NCBI RefSeq assembly: GCF_947242115.1
Contig: NC_074721.1
Span: 38,990,754 to 39,054,753 of the forward strand
Reading direction: 5' to 3'
From: Biomphalaria glabrata
Taxonomy: Eukaryota; Mollusca; Gastropoda; Planorbidae
DNA length: 64,000 bases
The notes beneath the pieces are model-generated. The model searched no databases and was not told the origin of the DNA. It worked only from the letters and a program-made list of their open reading frames with translations. Position 1 is the first letter of the stretch, and every line of letters begins with the position of its first letter. Shown piece by piece: positions 22,475 through 34,147 of the stretch. The translations under genes and the position numbers were made by a program.

Positions 22475-22724
22475 CTCTTTCTCTCCTAATTGACGATGCC
22501 ATCGCTGATTTGACCTCATTAAATTTAATTAATGGTTAATTTTATAAACTTGACTTACATAAAAAGAGAGCATGCATTCCCCTTGAAGTCTAGACGAAAC
22601 AAATAATTTTCTGATAACAAACGACAAAGTTATTGAAGCCTAATGTTGACACGGGAGTGAACTAGTAATGAGTAAAAGGAAGAATTCTCTCTAAACGTGG
22701 AAAAATAATTACGGAGAGAAAGAG
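22475..22724. mobile_element. TTAA-flanked MITE, 250-bp copy
   Basis: TTAA on both sides (22471-22474, 22725-22728) and inverted ends CTCTTTCTCTCC / GGAGAGAAAGAG. The interior matches 1-196 in reverse. The TTAA target suggests piggyBac-type mobilisation, though the termini are not canonical. Confidence 0.8.
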
Positions 22725-22729
22725 TTAAT

Positions 22730-23090
22730 AAGCTGCTTCTGTATTTGTATGGACTCATTTGTGATTGGAATCTGAGTTTGTTCTCGCTCAAAAGGGTTCA
22801 ATACCCAGTTAGGAATATCCAAGTGAAAAATATCTTCAAATCTTTGGTTTAGGTCGTCATAGAATAGTACTTAATAGTAGTTGTGCACCGAATAGCATTA
22901 TTACAATATTTCACCAGAGCCGGATATGGCCGGATAGTATAATAAGATATTTAACCGGAAACGGAAACCGAACCTTCATGTCTATAAAATAGGTTTATTG
23001 AACATTTTGCAAAACTTCTTATATGACATTTCTATGTTATACTTCTTTTCTTTTTTTTTTCTTCACCTTATTGTTTTCATTGATGAATTA
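22730..23090. other. No gene seen
   Basis: Contains CCGGATATGGCCGGATAGT near 22920 with short symmetric words; no classification possible. Confidence 0.3.
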
Positions 23091-23104
23091 AAGTCGATCA
23101 GCAT

Positions 23105-23400
23105 TTATTAATAGATCTTATCTTATCTTATATAATACAAACGTTACTTCAAAAAAGAAGATGATTACGTCCTACGCGTCATGCATTTAGTCATGCATAT
23201 TAACCAATGACTTAAATTCTGCCAATTCACTGGTTTTACTGGCTAGCTCAGGCAACCCATTCCATGCTCTAATAGCACTAGGGAAGAAGGAGTATTTGTA
23301 CACATTTGTCCTAGCTTATGGGATGAGGAATGTGCCTTTATCTTTGTGTCTTTCAGATACTGCAAACTAGTCCGAGTAGCCTGTTTGTCGATGTACATGA
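23105..23400 (-). mobile_element. Non-LTR retrotransposon 3' end (C-terminus plus GATAA tail)
   Basis: Read on the minus strand it gives a decayed FFPSAIRAWNGLP-like peptide followed by a 3' UTR (TAGGACGTAATCATCTTCTT) and a GATAA tail. This is typical of the reverse-transcriptase C-terminus of CR1/jockey-like LINEs. Matching copies are at 53625 and 60255 (+). Confidence 0.6.
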
Positions 23401-24470
23401 TACATGTATATTGTACACTTTTTTAAGCTCTTACAGGTAACGTGCAGTCTGGGTTGTATAGTGGGTATCTAGGTGTATAGTTGTATAGTAGGTGTTCATG
23501 TATTTCAGACCATCAACTGGTCGTCAATCACAAACCGCTTCCTGCCCTGGTATTTAGGGCCTGGTACATAATGGCTAAATACATATCGCAAGTCGTTTCA
23601 TTAATAACGAGGAGTCGCGTGCACGGGCGAACTGGGTTCAAAACATGGCATTACCATACGAATCGGCCCACAATTTGATTGCATATGATATGCAATAAAT
23701 CGGAACGCAAATATGCAAACGTGGGTCTTTGAACTTGCTGGATATAAATAGACTTAGGTGCTATAGGAAATCTTAGTTTGTAGTTAAAAAAAAATCTACA
23801 GTGCAGTCGTAATCTTAATAGTTATTTTATACATTATTTTGGTATAATTAAAAGAGTAAAGGATAACTCTAGTTGGCTGCACGTTTACATGTTATGCTCT
23901 CTGGAGTATCTTCTCAATGGTCTTAGGTTCAAACTCTGCCTGCCGCCAACTCCTCTTCCGCCCCCCCCCCCCCACCCTTCCGTCTGACCTGTGGGATGTG
24001 TAGTCTATTTCAAAGTAACAACCAAATCGTATAAAAATAAAACAACCCAAAAATTTGGAACAGTAGTCACGTGACACGTTCTTGCAAACAGAGAAATGTC
24101 TTCAGCATCGACTCTTGCTTTGAAGTTTTTACTTTACATGCAGAAACGGGTAGAAAACGTATTTCACAAGTCACTTACGTATATTACTAGTTGATGATTT
24201 CAAAATAATTGTACCCACAATTCATGAATAGCCCTGGGACATTTATGACAGGATCATAAAACCATCTCCACAATAGACATCGTTCTTAAATTCCAAGCGT
24301 CCTAGTTCAATTCATCAGTTCGTTACCTCGATTTTTAATGCTTCTCGGGTAAGTCAACGTCAAATAATATCATTGTTTCAAGACACTACATTACTGTTTG
24401 TTGATCATATTTAGAGACACAAAATTGTTAAAAGACATCTGAAGTTGAAGGCGCACATGTGTATCCATCA
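23401..24470. other. No gene seen
   Basis: Non-repetitive in this window. A poly-C run lies near 23960. Open frames are short and lack family features. Confidence 0.4.
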
Positions 24471-24478
24471 ATTAAAGC

Positions 24479-25155
24479 AGATGCCCAAAATACGACCCGC
24501 GGGCCAGATCCGGCCCGCGATGTGGTTTTATTCGGCCCTCCGAAACGTCTGCACAAAGTGTAGAATAGGTTGAAAAATTTATCTTTATCCACGTTAGGGC
24601 CTTGACTTTTTCTCTGATGAATCGGTGCCATGCCATTTACAATGTGTAGGTTTATGAAATGAGAGAGCCGAAGAAACTACATGTTAACTCTGAATTTAGA
24701 ATCATACCAGGAAAATTGAACGGACCTTTAATTATTATTTTTTTTTTTGGAACATGATAATAAACCATCATATTTCTTTTGTAAATTGTAGCTGTTTTAA
24801 AAACAACAGATATACGGCTTTATAAAACAAATAGGACGGTATTCTTGGTTTGAGCCGCGAATAAAAGGTTGTTAAACTAAGCCTAGAAATTGGAGGATCG
24901 ATGGGAATATTTACCAAAAAGAGACAAGAAACTGAGTCGTTGGTAAAGTTAGCTACAATTTTGCTCACATTTTAAGATAGAAATGAAGCCAGTTAATACC
25001 CCATTAATTAATGCAAGTATTAGATCCGCTGGTTTCTAATAAAATTCTTTTAAGTCAATTTCATTTCGTTTATTTACATTGTCGGTCATGTGGCCCGCGA
25101 CACGAGTGCCGGAAATAAAAATGGCCCGCAGGTCGAATTATGCTGAGCATCACTG
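24479..25155. mobile_element. hAT-like non-autonomous element (copy A, ATGCCCAA termini)
   Basis: Ends AGATGCCCAAAATACGACCCG and GGTCGAATTATGCTGAGCATCACTG are inverted repeats. The flanks ATTAAAGC (24471-24478 and 25156-25163) are a perfect 8-bp duplication. An inverted relative sits at 28890-29554. Confidence 0.7.
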
Positions 25156-25163
25156 ATTAAAGC

Positions 25164-26420
25164 GTTTAAGTTTCGCATCTTTGTGAATATGAGTTAGTAT
25201 GTCTACGTAAATGGAGTTGTGGTTGTTCCTGCGTGAAAGTTATCATGAGATTCAGCGACATTCCTGAATTGTTTGAGCCATACTGGCGAGAAAATTAATA
25301 ATATGACTGCATCTCTTGGCAGAGGACTCCAGCAATTTTTTTTTTTTTTCTAAATTTTTTTCTTTACCTTTTCCTTTCGATTTTTATTTAGTTACATGTT
25401 TAACTGTTTAAATAATAATTGTGGTTTTGTCAATGGCTCCATAGCTGTGAAATCCTGGGATCTTGCGACGAACCGACCACTCCAATTATATAATGCACAT
25501 TAGAGAGGAGAATCCATCACTGAGTCAATTTTAGTAACAGTGGGTCTACAGACTGCTGTAAACATAACTACATCATAACATGAGGGAATACTTCCTAATT
25601 TTAAGTTCATGGTGCCGGTTTAGATTCACGCGAGTATGTTAACACTAGTTCGACTTCTATAGGACTATGAAAAAAAAAGCATAGGCCTAAGTCTAATGAT
25701 TACTTGTTAATCTCTAAGAGTGTAAAGAGGATTATCACAGAAGCACGGTAAACTGATATAAGCCAATCCATTATTTCGGATTATGTGGTTTTTTAATACA
25801 CAGTTAAGTATGTCAAGATCTTTATGATAGGCAAGGCGAGACCAATCAAGTTTACCGGACTTATTGACATTTAATTTAATGTGGCTGCCTCACCGCCCAT
25901 TTATGCACCGGTCCACCGGGCATTTGCCCATTGCCCATATAGCCAGTCCGCCCCTGGTTGCGTGCCCTCCCAAATTATTTATAATATCGTTATGAACTCA
26001 AGACACACAACGCAGTAGTACGATTGGAAGTTAGCAAGTAAGGGCAAGTAATTCAATAGTAATTTTTTTTCCAGTGTCAGTCTGATGTCTTAGTATGTTG
26101 CGTTTATCCATTCTGGCTTTAAAATGGTCAATGTCTATCAATAAATTTAGTGTCAAGGACTAAACAAAAAGGAGTACGAGGTGTTTAGCTCTCCTTTTAA
26201 ATATAGCCCAGGTCACTGTCTTTTACGCTAATATACACACATCTGAGCCTTGTACTTTTATCTAACACAGTTTGAAAGCTACTGACATATGCAAAAAAAA
26301 AAAGGCGTTGGCAGATGTTTCTTTAAGAGTATTGCGGTAGGATTAGAGCCACATTATTAGATAGAAAAGAACAATGGATTTTTGAGCACTACAAATGTAA
26401 TGCTTCAAGAAATTTCCGCG
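25164..26420. other. No gene; one solo transposon end
   Basis: At 25889-25957 the sequence GGCCCATATAGCCAGTCCGC then CCCTG looks like one end of a CAGGGGCGGACTGGC-type hAT element; the partner end is not visible. Remaining sequence is unclassified. Confidence 0.35.
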
Positions 26421-26424
26421 GCAG

Positions 26425-26500
26425 ATTCTCTACGTAGTCTTCTCAACGTAGTCTTCTCAACGTAGTCTTCTCAACGTAGTCTTCTCAACGTAGTCAAGTT
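26425..26500. repeat. Minisatellite, 14-bp unit, about 5 copies
   Basis: Perfect units of CGTAGTCTTCTCAA. Confidence 0.9.
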
Positions 26501-26559
26501 ATTCAGCATTGTTTTAATGGGCATCATCGTTTCGCTGAAGTTCTGACAGGAGATGCTTT

Positions 26560-26985
26560 CAATGGCCTCCTTCAGTCGCGAAGCGACAATGGATCTACTC
26601 ATGGAAATGAGATGAATGCCTGGGCATTAGCTGTGGTCGGAACGATGTAGCACACACATCAGTTACCCCCTCTCCACGCAGCTGACGTATCCAAAGAAAC
26701 GGCAGTGCCGATACAGTCTAGGGTCAGCTGCGTCGCAGGTTCTGTCAGAGTGTAGCACTTTGTGCTGCATACTGCCATAGGATCGCCAGCTCCTTTTATT
26801 TTTCTCAGGGTTGACTCCCGAAACCTTTCCCGTAATTGGGTCTAGCTGCAAGGCAACAGAGGTTTGAATTCAGAGTTTTCCTTCTCCTAGGTGTGTAGCC
26901 AGCCATGGATAACGAGCCCCTCCTGTCCGAAGCTTACTGGTTTAGGCGCCAGTTACTCGCCTTTGTCCCTTCTTCTGTTAGTGAG
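26560..26985 (-). repeat. Unclassified dispersed repeat, longer arm of an inverted pair
   Basis: Its reverse complement matches 27695-27900: AGTAACTGGCGCC, CAGTAAGCTTCGGACAGGAG, TGAATTCAAACCTCTGTTGC and CGCTTCG.GACTGAAGGAGGC. It holds about 200 bp absent from the other arm. An open frame on the minus strand (26663-26851) has no recognisable domain. Confidence 0.75.
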
Positions 26986-27694
26986 AACAATTCCGCCTGA
27001 CTAAATATCTGAGCCACACGTGAAGGTCAGGAGTTGGACTGGTTGTCAGAGGCTAATTGAGACGCGTGCCATTAGGAAACATTTTATAGGTAGTGGAGTT
27101 TGCTTTAGTAGTAGATATACCACAAAGATTTCAATTCAGATCATTTTTGGACAGACCGGAAACAATGACCGAAACAAACTTTTTTTAAAGGAGAATAAGA
27201 AGCCAGCATGTAAAAAAATTGTGTTTATACAAATAACAAACTAGTGTTTAAGAGGGAAGACCATAGACATAAATAAATATAGACTGGAAGTAGGAAGTTA
27301 TTTTTATTTGGGGGAGTCAATATGTTTTATGTACTATATCTATGTGAAAAAAAAAATGGCGGCGATTGAGCTATAAATTCTAGGACTAACATTTCAGCCA
27401 ATATATACCTTTGATCTTTAGTTTTGAAAAGTGCAAAACTGCCATATTCCCAATATTTTGTCTTTGTTTAACAATCATAGACTTAGGCAAATATATATAG
27501 GTTTGTGATGTGGATCTACAAACTTATCTTTTCCCAAATATTTCCGATAATAATTTGTTCTTTATCGTCCAGTCTATATATATATGTCTATGGGGAAGAC
27601 CTCTTAGGAACTCCATTTATTACGTAAACACAAGCGGTGTTGCACTGACGCGCTAGTGTGCAAATGTACATATAATACCATTATGTTACACAGC

Positions 27695-27900
27695 AGAAGG
27701 GGCAAAGACGAGTAACTGGCGCCTTAACCAGTAAGCTTCGGACAGGAGGGACTCGTTAGCCATGGCTGGCTACCCACCTAGGAGATGGAAAACTCTGAAT
27801 TCAAACCTCTGTTGCCTTGCAGCTATACCCAATCATGGGAAAGGCTTTTCATGAGATGATCCATAGTCGCTTCGTGACTGAAGGAGGCTATAGAAACACA
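27695..27900 (+). repeat. Unclassified dispersed repeat, shorter arm of an inverted pair
   Basis: Same family as 26560-26985, with an internal deletion after GGGAAAGGC. The two arms are separated by about 700 bp and could form a hairpin in RNA. Confidence 0.75.
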
Positions 27901-28351
27901 GCAGAACAGAACAACAGAAGTGGCAATGGCTATGGAGAAAACTTCAGAGAGGTGCCTCCTTTATGCGTCATGCATACATCTTTAGTCCAAGCACGGGTCG
28001 CAATGATATCCCCGAAAGAAGAACATCTCACCGAAGCTCACAGAAAAGCGTTTTATTCGAGTCATCAAGAAAAGTAAGTTTCCCTTTCAGAAATTATGGT
28101 CTATAGTGTATATGATCGGTCATCTGTTTCTAAAAAAAATTGCTATATTTTGACAATCAGGTGAATCAGTAAAAAAACATTCGATATTGATGAATTTACA
28201 ATAGCTGGAGGTCTATCGTCAACCGTAAAACATGACAAAGATATATGAGATAAACAAGTTTGGAAACCACTGGTATACAGAATGTTAAACTCAATATACA
28301 GAAGAGAATTTACGCCTGTAGGACCAAAAAATATTTTTTAATGAATTAAAA

Positions 28352-28543
28352 CAGCGGTTCTCAACCTTTTAAGCTCGGCGACCCCTTTTTACTACTCTGC
28401 CGCGACCCCCCCCCCCCCCCATAGACACACAGCAATTGAAGAATAGACAATAACAATCTTTATTTTTGATGGTCTTAGGCGACCCCTGGCAAATCGTCAA
28501 TCGAACCCCAAGGGGGTCACCACCCACAGGTTGAGAACCCCTG
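28352..28543. mobile_element. hAT MITE with perfect 8-bp duplication
   Basis: CAGCGGTTCTCAACC family, 192 bp. Flanks AATTAAAA at 28344-28351 and 28544-28551. Ends CAGCGGTTCTCAACCTTTT and GGTTGAGAACCCCTG. No coding capacity. Confidence 0.9.
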
Positions 28544-28889
28544 AATTAAAAAAAAAAAAAAAGGGGGGGTTATATTGCAAGCCTCTTCCCTGTGTATTAT
28601 AGATTAAGATTTACTGCTGCAGGGGGGAACAACTAGAATGTGGATTTTCATTATAAATTTAAACACAGTTATCTCCTCTATTTTATGCTAAACAGATATT
28701 CTTTCATCTACTTCTGAAGAAGTGGGCTTCGAGGACACACCACCTCCCTCCCTTCGCCCTACAACAGAGTCAAGGAAATGTTTCGCACTTAATTAGACTT
28801 AATCGGATATTTCCGATAAATTTACACCACAAATATATTTTGATGTACACAAATGATTTCTCAATAACAAACATCAATTTCCTATTCAG

Positions 28890-29554
28890 CAGTGATGCCC
28901 AACCTAATTCGACCTGCGGGCCATTTTAATTTCGGACACTCGTGTAGCGGGCCACATGACCGAAAAGGTGCAAAAAATGAAATGAAATCGGCCTGAAACT
29001 ATTGGATTAAAAACTTACATTAATTAATGAAATATTAAGAGTTTATCTTTTTTGACGCGTGGGAAAGTAGTTTCATTTCTCTACTTAAAATGTGAGAAGC
29101 ATTGTAGCTAGATTTACTTATTTTCTTGTCGCTTTTTAGTAAATATTCCCATCAATCCTCCAATCTCTAGGCGTAGTTAAAGAATCTTTTATTCGCGGCT
29201 CAAATCAAGAATGCCGTCTTGTTTCATGATACCTTAATTTGTGTTGTTTTTTTTTAAATAGCCACACTTTCTTAACAAAACCAATATGGTGGTTTATTAT
29301 CATGTTCCACAAGAAAGAAAAGATCCGTTCACTTTTCCTCGTAGATTCTACATTCATCGCACCATTTCATAAACGCACAAATGTTATAAGTTAATAGTGA
29401 AGGCACTAACGTAGGAAAAGATGCATTTTTCAAACTTTTTTTTTTTTATATGAAGGGGGGATTTTCAGCACTTTGTGCCGACGTTTCTGCGGGCCGGATA
29501 GAAACCACGTCGTGGACCGGATATGGCCCGTGGACCGTACTTCGGGTATCACTG
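28890..29554. mobile_element. hAT-like non-autonomous element (copy B, CAGTGATGCCCAACC termini)
   Basis: Inverted ends CAGTGATGCCCAACC and the diverged GGGTATCACTG. It shares internal blocks with 24479-25155 in opposite orientation, for example the GGCCACATGACCG and CGGCTCAAA segments. Confidence 0.65.
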
Positions 29555-29562
29555 TTCTATTG

Positions 29563-30010
29563 AAACCTAAATCTAAAATTACACTTGATCGGGTATTTCT
29601 GATAAATTTACACCATACAGACCCCTCGATGTACACAAAAGATTTCTCACTAATAAACATCAAAGAAAGATCTAATTCTTTGTTTACATCTAGATATATT
29701 AATTTTGTTGCTGTTTTATATTCCCTTTTCATTTAAAGCTTTAGATCTACTAGAATTCTAATGTTGGCTTGTAATGAACAATTTGGGAACTCAGGACATT
29801 TTATCATCTTAGCCACTGACTGATGAAAAAGGTATGAGAATTGAATAAGCAAATTAAAAATTATAATGAGAATAGAAACTAACTTGAAGTCTATGGAGCA
29901 AATGTTTCTTATAGTAACAAAAAATACACACGAAATGCATTAAAGACACTTAATTTGAGTACATTTAAAAATGGAAAATAAAATGTTTAAATTACTATCC
30001 CTAAATGTTA
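29563..30010. other. No gene seen
   Basis: AT-rich sequence with no recognisable repeat, leading into a GATA microsatellite. Confidence 0.4.
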
Positions 30011-30012
30011 AT

Positions 30013-30083
30013 TCCGAGATAGATAGATAGATTAGATAGATATATTAGATAGATAGATTAGATAGATAGATAGATATATAGAT
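30013..30083. repeat. GATA microsatellite (left part)
   Basis: GATA/TAGA repeats interrupted by the transposon at 30084-31728; they continue at 31729-31885. Confidence 0.9.
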
Positions 30084-31728
30084 CATGGGCGTAGCCAGGG
30101 GGGGGTTCTTGGGGTTCAAACCCCCCCCGAAATGAAATCCCCCCCCCCGCAGGGGGGGGAGGGCGGAATTAAGTGACTGATTTTTGCTTTCATTTTGTTT
30201 ATTTTAGGTGAGATTTTAATACTAAATCATCACTTACCACAGCACAGCCGAGGCAGTTTTGAGTTGAAAACCCTCTACCAGGGGGTTTTGAGTTTAAATC
30301 CCCCTACCAGGGGGTTTTGAGATTTAAAAAACCCCTATCAGGGGGTTTTGAGATACAAATCCCTCTACCAGGGCGCTTTGAGTTTAAAACCCCCTATAGG
30401 GGGTTTTGAATTTTAAACCCCCTACCAGAGGTTTTTGCAGTTAAATCCCCCTCTTCTATAAAACAAAACAAAAAAAAAATGCAAACAACAATCCCCAAAT
30501 TCCAACAACACAGTTGAGGAAGATTTTGATTTTAAAACCCCATCCAAAATTTACGATAAACTCCATCTTCAATATAAAAAAGCAAATTACACACTCAAAA
30601 TTCTATGAGCGTAGCCAAAGGGGTTTTGAGTTTAACCCCCCCCCCCCTTTCCAGTTGGGGTTTGAAGCTAAAAATTATCTCTTCAATATAAAAAAAAAGC
30701 AAATTACACACTATAAAATCTATGAGCGTAGCCAAAGGGGTTTTGAGTTTAAATCCCCCTCCTCCAGATGGCTTTTTCTTTAAAGTTTAAAACCCCTCCA
30801 GATGGTTTTGAGTTTAAAATTCCCCTACAGAGCGTTTAGAGTTGAAAACCTCTCTCTTCAATATTATTTTAAAGCAAACTACAGTCACCGAATTCTATGA
30901 TCGTAGCTAAATGGGGTTTTGAATTAAAAACAAAACAAACAAAAAAAAACAGAGATTTTTTAGTTTAAAACCCCTCAACAGATGATTTGACGAAAAAACT
31001 TTCCTATTCGATATAAAATCTAAAGCGAAATACAGGCATGTAATTCCAAGAGCGTAGTCAAGAAAGGTTACAAATTTCTACCAGTGGCTTGGGCTCCATT
31101 AATTAAGTGTGAATAGTCTTCTGCCGAAATTGAAAATCATTAAATGTGTCTCAACAAAGATGGCTAAGACAGATTTTAGGAGTCAGTCATAGAGATCGGG
31201 TCTAAATCAAAGAAATCATATGCCGAACTTTGAGTCGAATCCTTAGTAAGGTTGTGACAGAGCGTCGCATGAGGTTTTGAGGGACATGTTTTCCGACAAA
31301 ATGAATTACGCAAAATAAGAGTTGCGGAAACAGCTTGCCGGAAAATGCGCCGAACGGCGCAAGAGGGTCTAAGTCAGTAAGAATAGCACATTAGGTTTTT
31401 GAAATAAAACTTTTTAATAGCAAGATAATGCACTGTAGATACCTCAGACTATGCATTTTGTTGGCTTTCAATACCAGAAATAGTGCTCGGCGGCGGGGCT
31501 TCGCCCCGCGCTGGGGGAGCGCTGTGAACTCCCCCAGACCCCTTGCTAGCAAGGGCGGGGAGTCTACAATAAACAATAAACGTCTTCCGAAAGGGTCAGA
31601 ATGTAATAAAGATTAATTATGTACACACACACACATATTTTTTTTTCCGCCGGGGGGGGGGGGAGATCGGGGGGGGGGGATCCCCCCCCCAAAACCCTCC
31701 CCGAAAAAAAATCCTGGCTACGCCCATG
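30084..31728. mobile_element. 1.6-kb hAT-like element inserted in a GATA microsatellite
   Basis: Inverted ends CATGGGCGTAGCCAGGGGGG and CCTGGCTACGCCCATG, flanked by ATATAGAT on both sides (30076-30083, 31729-31736). The left half holds many degenerate repeats of the type GGGGTTTTGAGTTTAAA..CCCCCT. The right half holds a decayed LINE piece (31130-31400) and a GC-rich hairpin (31488-31520). No transposase is recognisable, so it is non-autonomous despite its size. The termini relate it to the CAGTGGCGTAGC family. Confidence 0.85.
31130..31400 (+). mobile_element. LINE C-terminal fragment inside the 1.6-kb element
   Basis: Pieced translation resembles the region after the reverse transcriptase of non-LTR elements (QILGVSHRDR-like, then MRFEGHVFRQNE-like, close to the common RWLGHVLRM motif). 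It is strongly decayed. Confidence 0.4.
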
Positions 31729-31811
31729 ATATAGATAGATAGATACATAGATAGATAGTTGAGATAGATAGATAGATAAATAAATAAATAGATAGATATA
31801 TAGATAGATAA

Positions 31812-31867
<56 letters not shown>

Positions 31868-31885
31868 TTGAGATAGATAGATAGA
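31729..31885. repeat. GATA microsatellite (right part)
   Basis: Continues the tract split by the transposon; includes the second copy of the ATATAGAT duplication. Confidence 0.9.
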
Positions 31886-32139
31886 TAAGAAGCTAGGATA
31901 AAGATATTTTTTTATCTTTTAGTGCATTCATCCAGATGTATTTATGTAAAAAATATTGTAGATCTATATATACATGGAATTTACAATAATATTAAAGCAT
32001 TTATATTTATGAATCTGTGTGTGACAGTGTGTAAAGAGGGTTTTATAAAGTTTTTTTTTATAGTAGCTATGTTGTATTTTTTTGTACTTTTAATCATATA
32101 TCATTGATAAAATAACCTGGTTCTGGGCCATTTTTATAC

Positions 32140-32500
32140 ATCTTATATCAACTCACTCCGTCTGTCTGTCTGTCTGGTACAAATTTTGAACACGTTATTT
32201 CTTCCACTTCACATTCTTGGATGATCCAGTGACGTAGCTAGGGTGGGGGGATTAGGGGGGGAGGAGAATTTGAAAATCCCCCCGGACCCCCACTTCTGAG
32301 GGGCCCCAAATGAGTGTTTTTTACATTAAAAATTAAATATTACGCAAAATGCAGGTCAAGCCCCCTCCCCGGGCCCCCAAACGATGGAAAAATCCTAGCT
32401 ACGCCCCTGTTTGGATCAAGTCGAAACTTTGCGCAAGTATTCATTGTTCCTAACAAAACCTGAGTCAAGCAGCAAAGATTAACCAAATCAATTATTCTTC
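32140..32500 (+). repeat. CTGT-type dispersed repeat interrupted by a MITE
   Basis: TATCAACTCACTCCGTCTGT, GAACACGTTATTTCTTCCAC and TGGATCAAGTCGAAACTTTG match 57025-57175 (+) and the unit at 48236-48720 (-). The MITE at 32227-32409 splits it. Confidence 0.6.
32227..32409. mobile_element. hAT-like MITE, CAGTGGCGTAGC family
   Basis: Ends CAGTGACGTAGCTAGGGTGG and CCTAGCTACGCCCCTG, 183 bp, close in length and interior to the copy at 38403. A clear duplication is not seen, probably because of mutation. Confidence 0.75.
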
Positions 32501-32509
32501 TTCTTCGTT

Positions 32510-33510
32510 CTCATTTTACATGTTGGAGGGACAATGGTTTACAAACCAGGCTGTTCTCCTTATAGTTTTTTTTTTCTATAGGAGGGTTTTGGGGCCAGAG
32601 TTGTGTTCGGGCGAAAAAATTAATAAGTGGTAATTATTTTTTTTATTAAAAAGGGAAACAATATTACAGTATTGAGATATATGATTGTAATTGTGGAGTT
32701 CTTCTCCTTAGACAAGCTCTTTTTTTAAATAACGTTTTTATTTATTTTGCGTGTTAATAAATGGTTTAAGCCTAGGAAAAAAAAACAGGCCTTGACCCTA
32801 ACCCACTGTATACCAAACTGTAACACTAACGATTTTCATTATAATTTTATTTTTGTAAATATGTTCAACTTCCTGTTGCAGGTCATGAAATACAAAAATG
32901 ATCAAAACCTTTAAAAAAAGTCAGTTATTTTCATGTTTTTCTAGCCTTAAACACGATGTTTCTCGTGTTTATTTAGAATGGCAAAAGCGCCATTTTATTT
33001 TTAAAGTTCGCCCAAGTGATTGTATGTGTGGGGTTCAGGGAGGGATAATACTTAGGGGGTTGAAAAAAAAGGTGAAGGTTCTAACACAATATGTGTCCCA
33101 CACATTGATGTAAAGAAAATTCATGCCGAATTCCATCATCGTAGATCCAGATCTAACAGTACCAGACAAACGGTCACCTAACAGTTTACTTTATATATTA
33201 GATTTCCAGAACTCATGTGGCACTGATGCAGACGCGTGACCTTTGTGAGCTTTGCGCCCAAGATGATATGGCTTTGTATGTTTGCATTGATGAATATTGA
33301 CCTTTGTACAAGTGGTAAGTAGTCCCCCCCCCCATTAACGTTTTATTCCGCTGAATTCATTGACCTATCTACCTACTGACCTATCTAACATTTCTTCTTC
33401 TTTTTTTCTAATTGTCCTAAGAGTCGAGTCTATGACTCTTAAGACCCAAGGCCTACGAAAGCTTGTCTCCATCTGCCTGTCTGAACAAACTTCTGTCTGG
33501 GAAAGATCCA
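32510..33510. other. No gene seen
   Basis: AT-rich sequence with short open frames and no recognisable domain or repeat. Confidence 0.4.
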
Positions 33511-33515
33511 AACAG

Positions 33516-33871
33516 ATTCCTATAAATAAGGCTAGTCTTCGAGTCCGAAGGTTAGTGAGGAATGCAGTATTTCCCGTGGCTGCGCAGTCCCAGCTGTGAC
33601 CTACATATTTTGCCACATCCAGGGCAAGCTTAACCATTGTCCGCAGGTGGTCGATTTAGATTTTCTTTTCGCCGTCTGCGTTTGTCCTCGACAGCAGATT
33701 TTCTTTTGGTCTCAAATGTGTATCCCGCGGCCTTCGTGAGTGACCTCCAGCTGTCTCGTTCCCATAACGGATGGCTCATATCACAAGGCGCTGAGGTTGT
33801 CAGCTGTAGTCAAACTGAATTTCCATTTGATTGGATCAATAAAAATTATCTTATCTCTTATCTTATCTTAA
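33516..33871 (+). mobile_element. Dispersed repeat R with TTATC tail
   Basis: The block with GTCTTCGAGTCCGAAG, TGGTCGATTTAGATTTTCTT and GTGTATCCCGCGGCCTT recurs at 44975-45190 and in part at 39155, 40955 (+) and 57690 (-). This copy runs on to GATTGGATCAATAAAAATTA and a (TTATC)n tail, as expected of a non-LTR retroelement or SINE 3' end. Confidence 0.6.
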
Positions 33872-34147
33872 TTAGAAGCGAGGCCTATGTCCGAGCACTC
33901 CGTGGGAAACTCCCCCATATTCCTTCTCAGTACCACAATCAGCCGTAGGTCATAAAAACGGCCCCTTGAGTAACGGTGTGTGGATAGTGCCATGTTTGTT
34001 GAGGCTTTCTTCCATCCCCGCCAGGTGCAATGGACTCGGTCCTTAGGCAGCACAACGAGAGTTCTGTTCTACTTCCATATTGGCTTATCGTCTCCGCTAA
34101 CGTCCATTTAAAGCTTAGCGCCACGTTGAGGCTGAGAAGCATTGCCT

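Noticed and set aside
33365-33637. LALDVAKYVGHSW..ATGNTAFLTNLRTRR peptide shared with 57627-57917
   Set aside because: The shared peptide follows from shared repeat R DNA; neither frame has a domain or gene structure.
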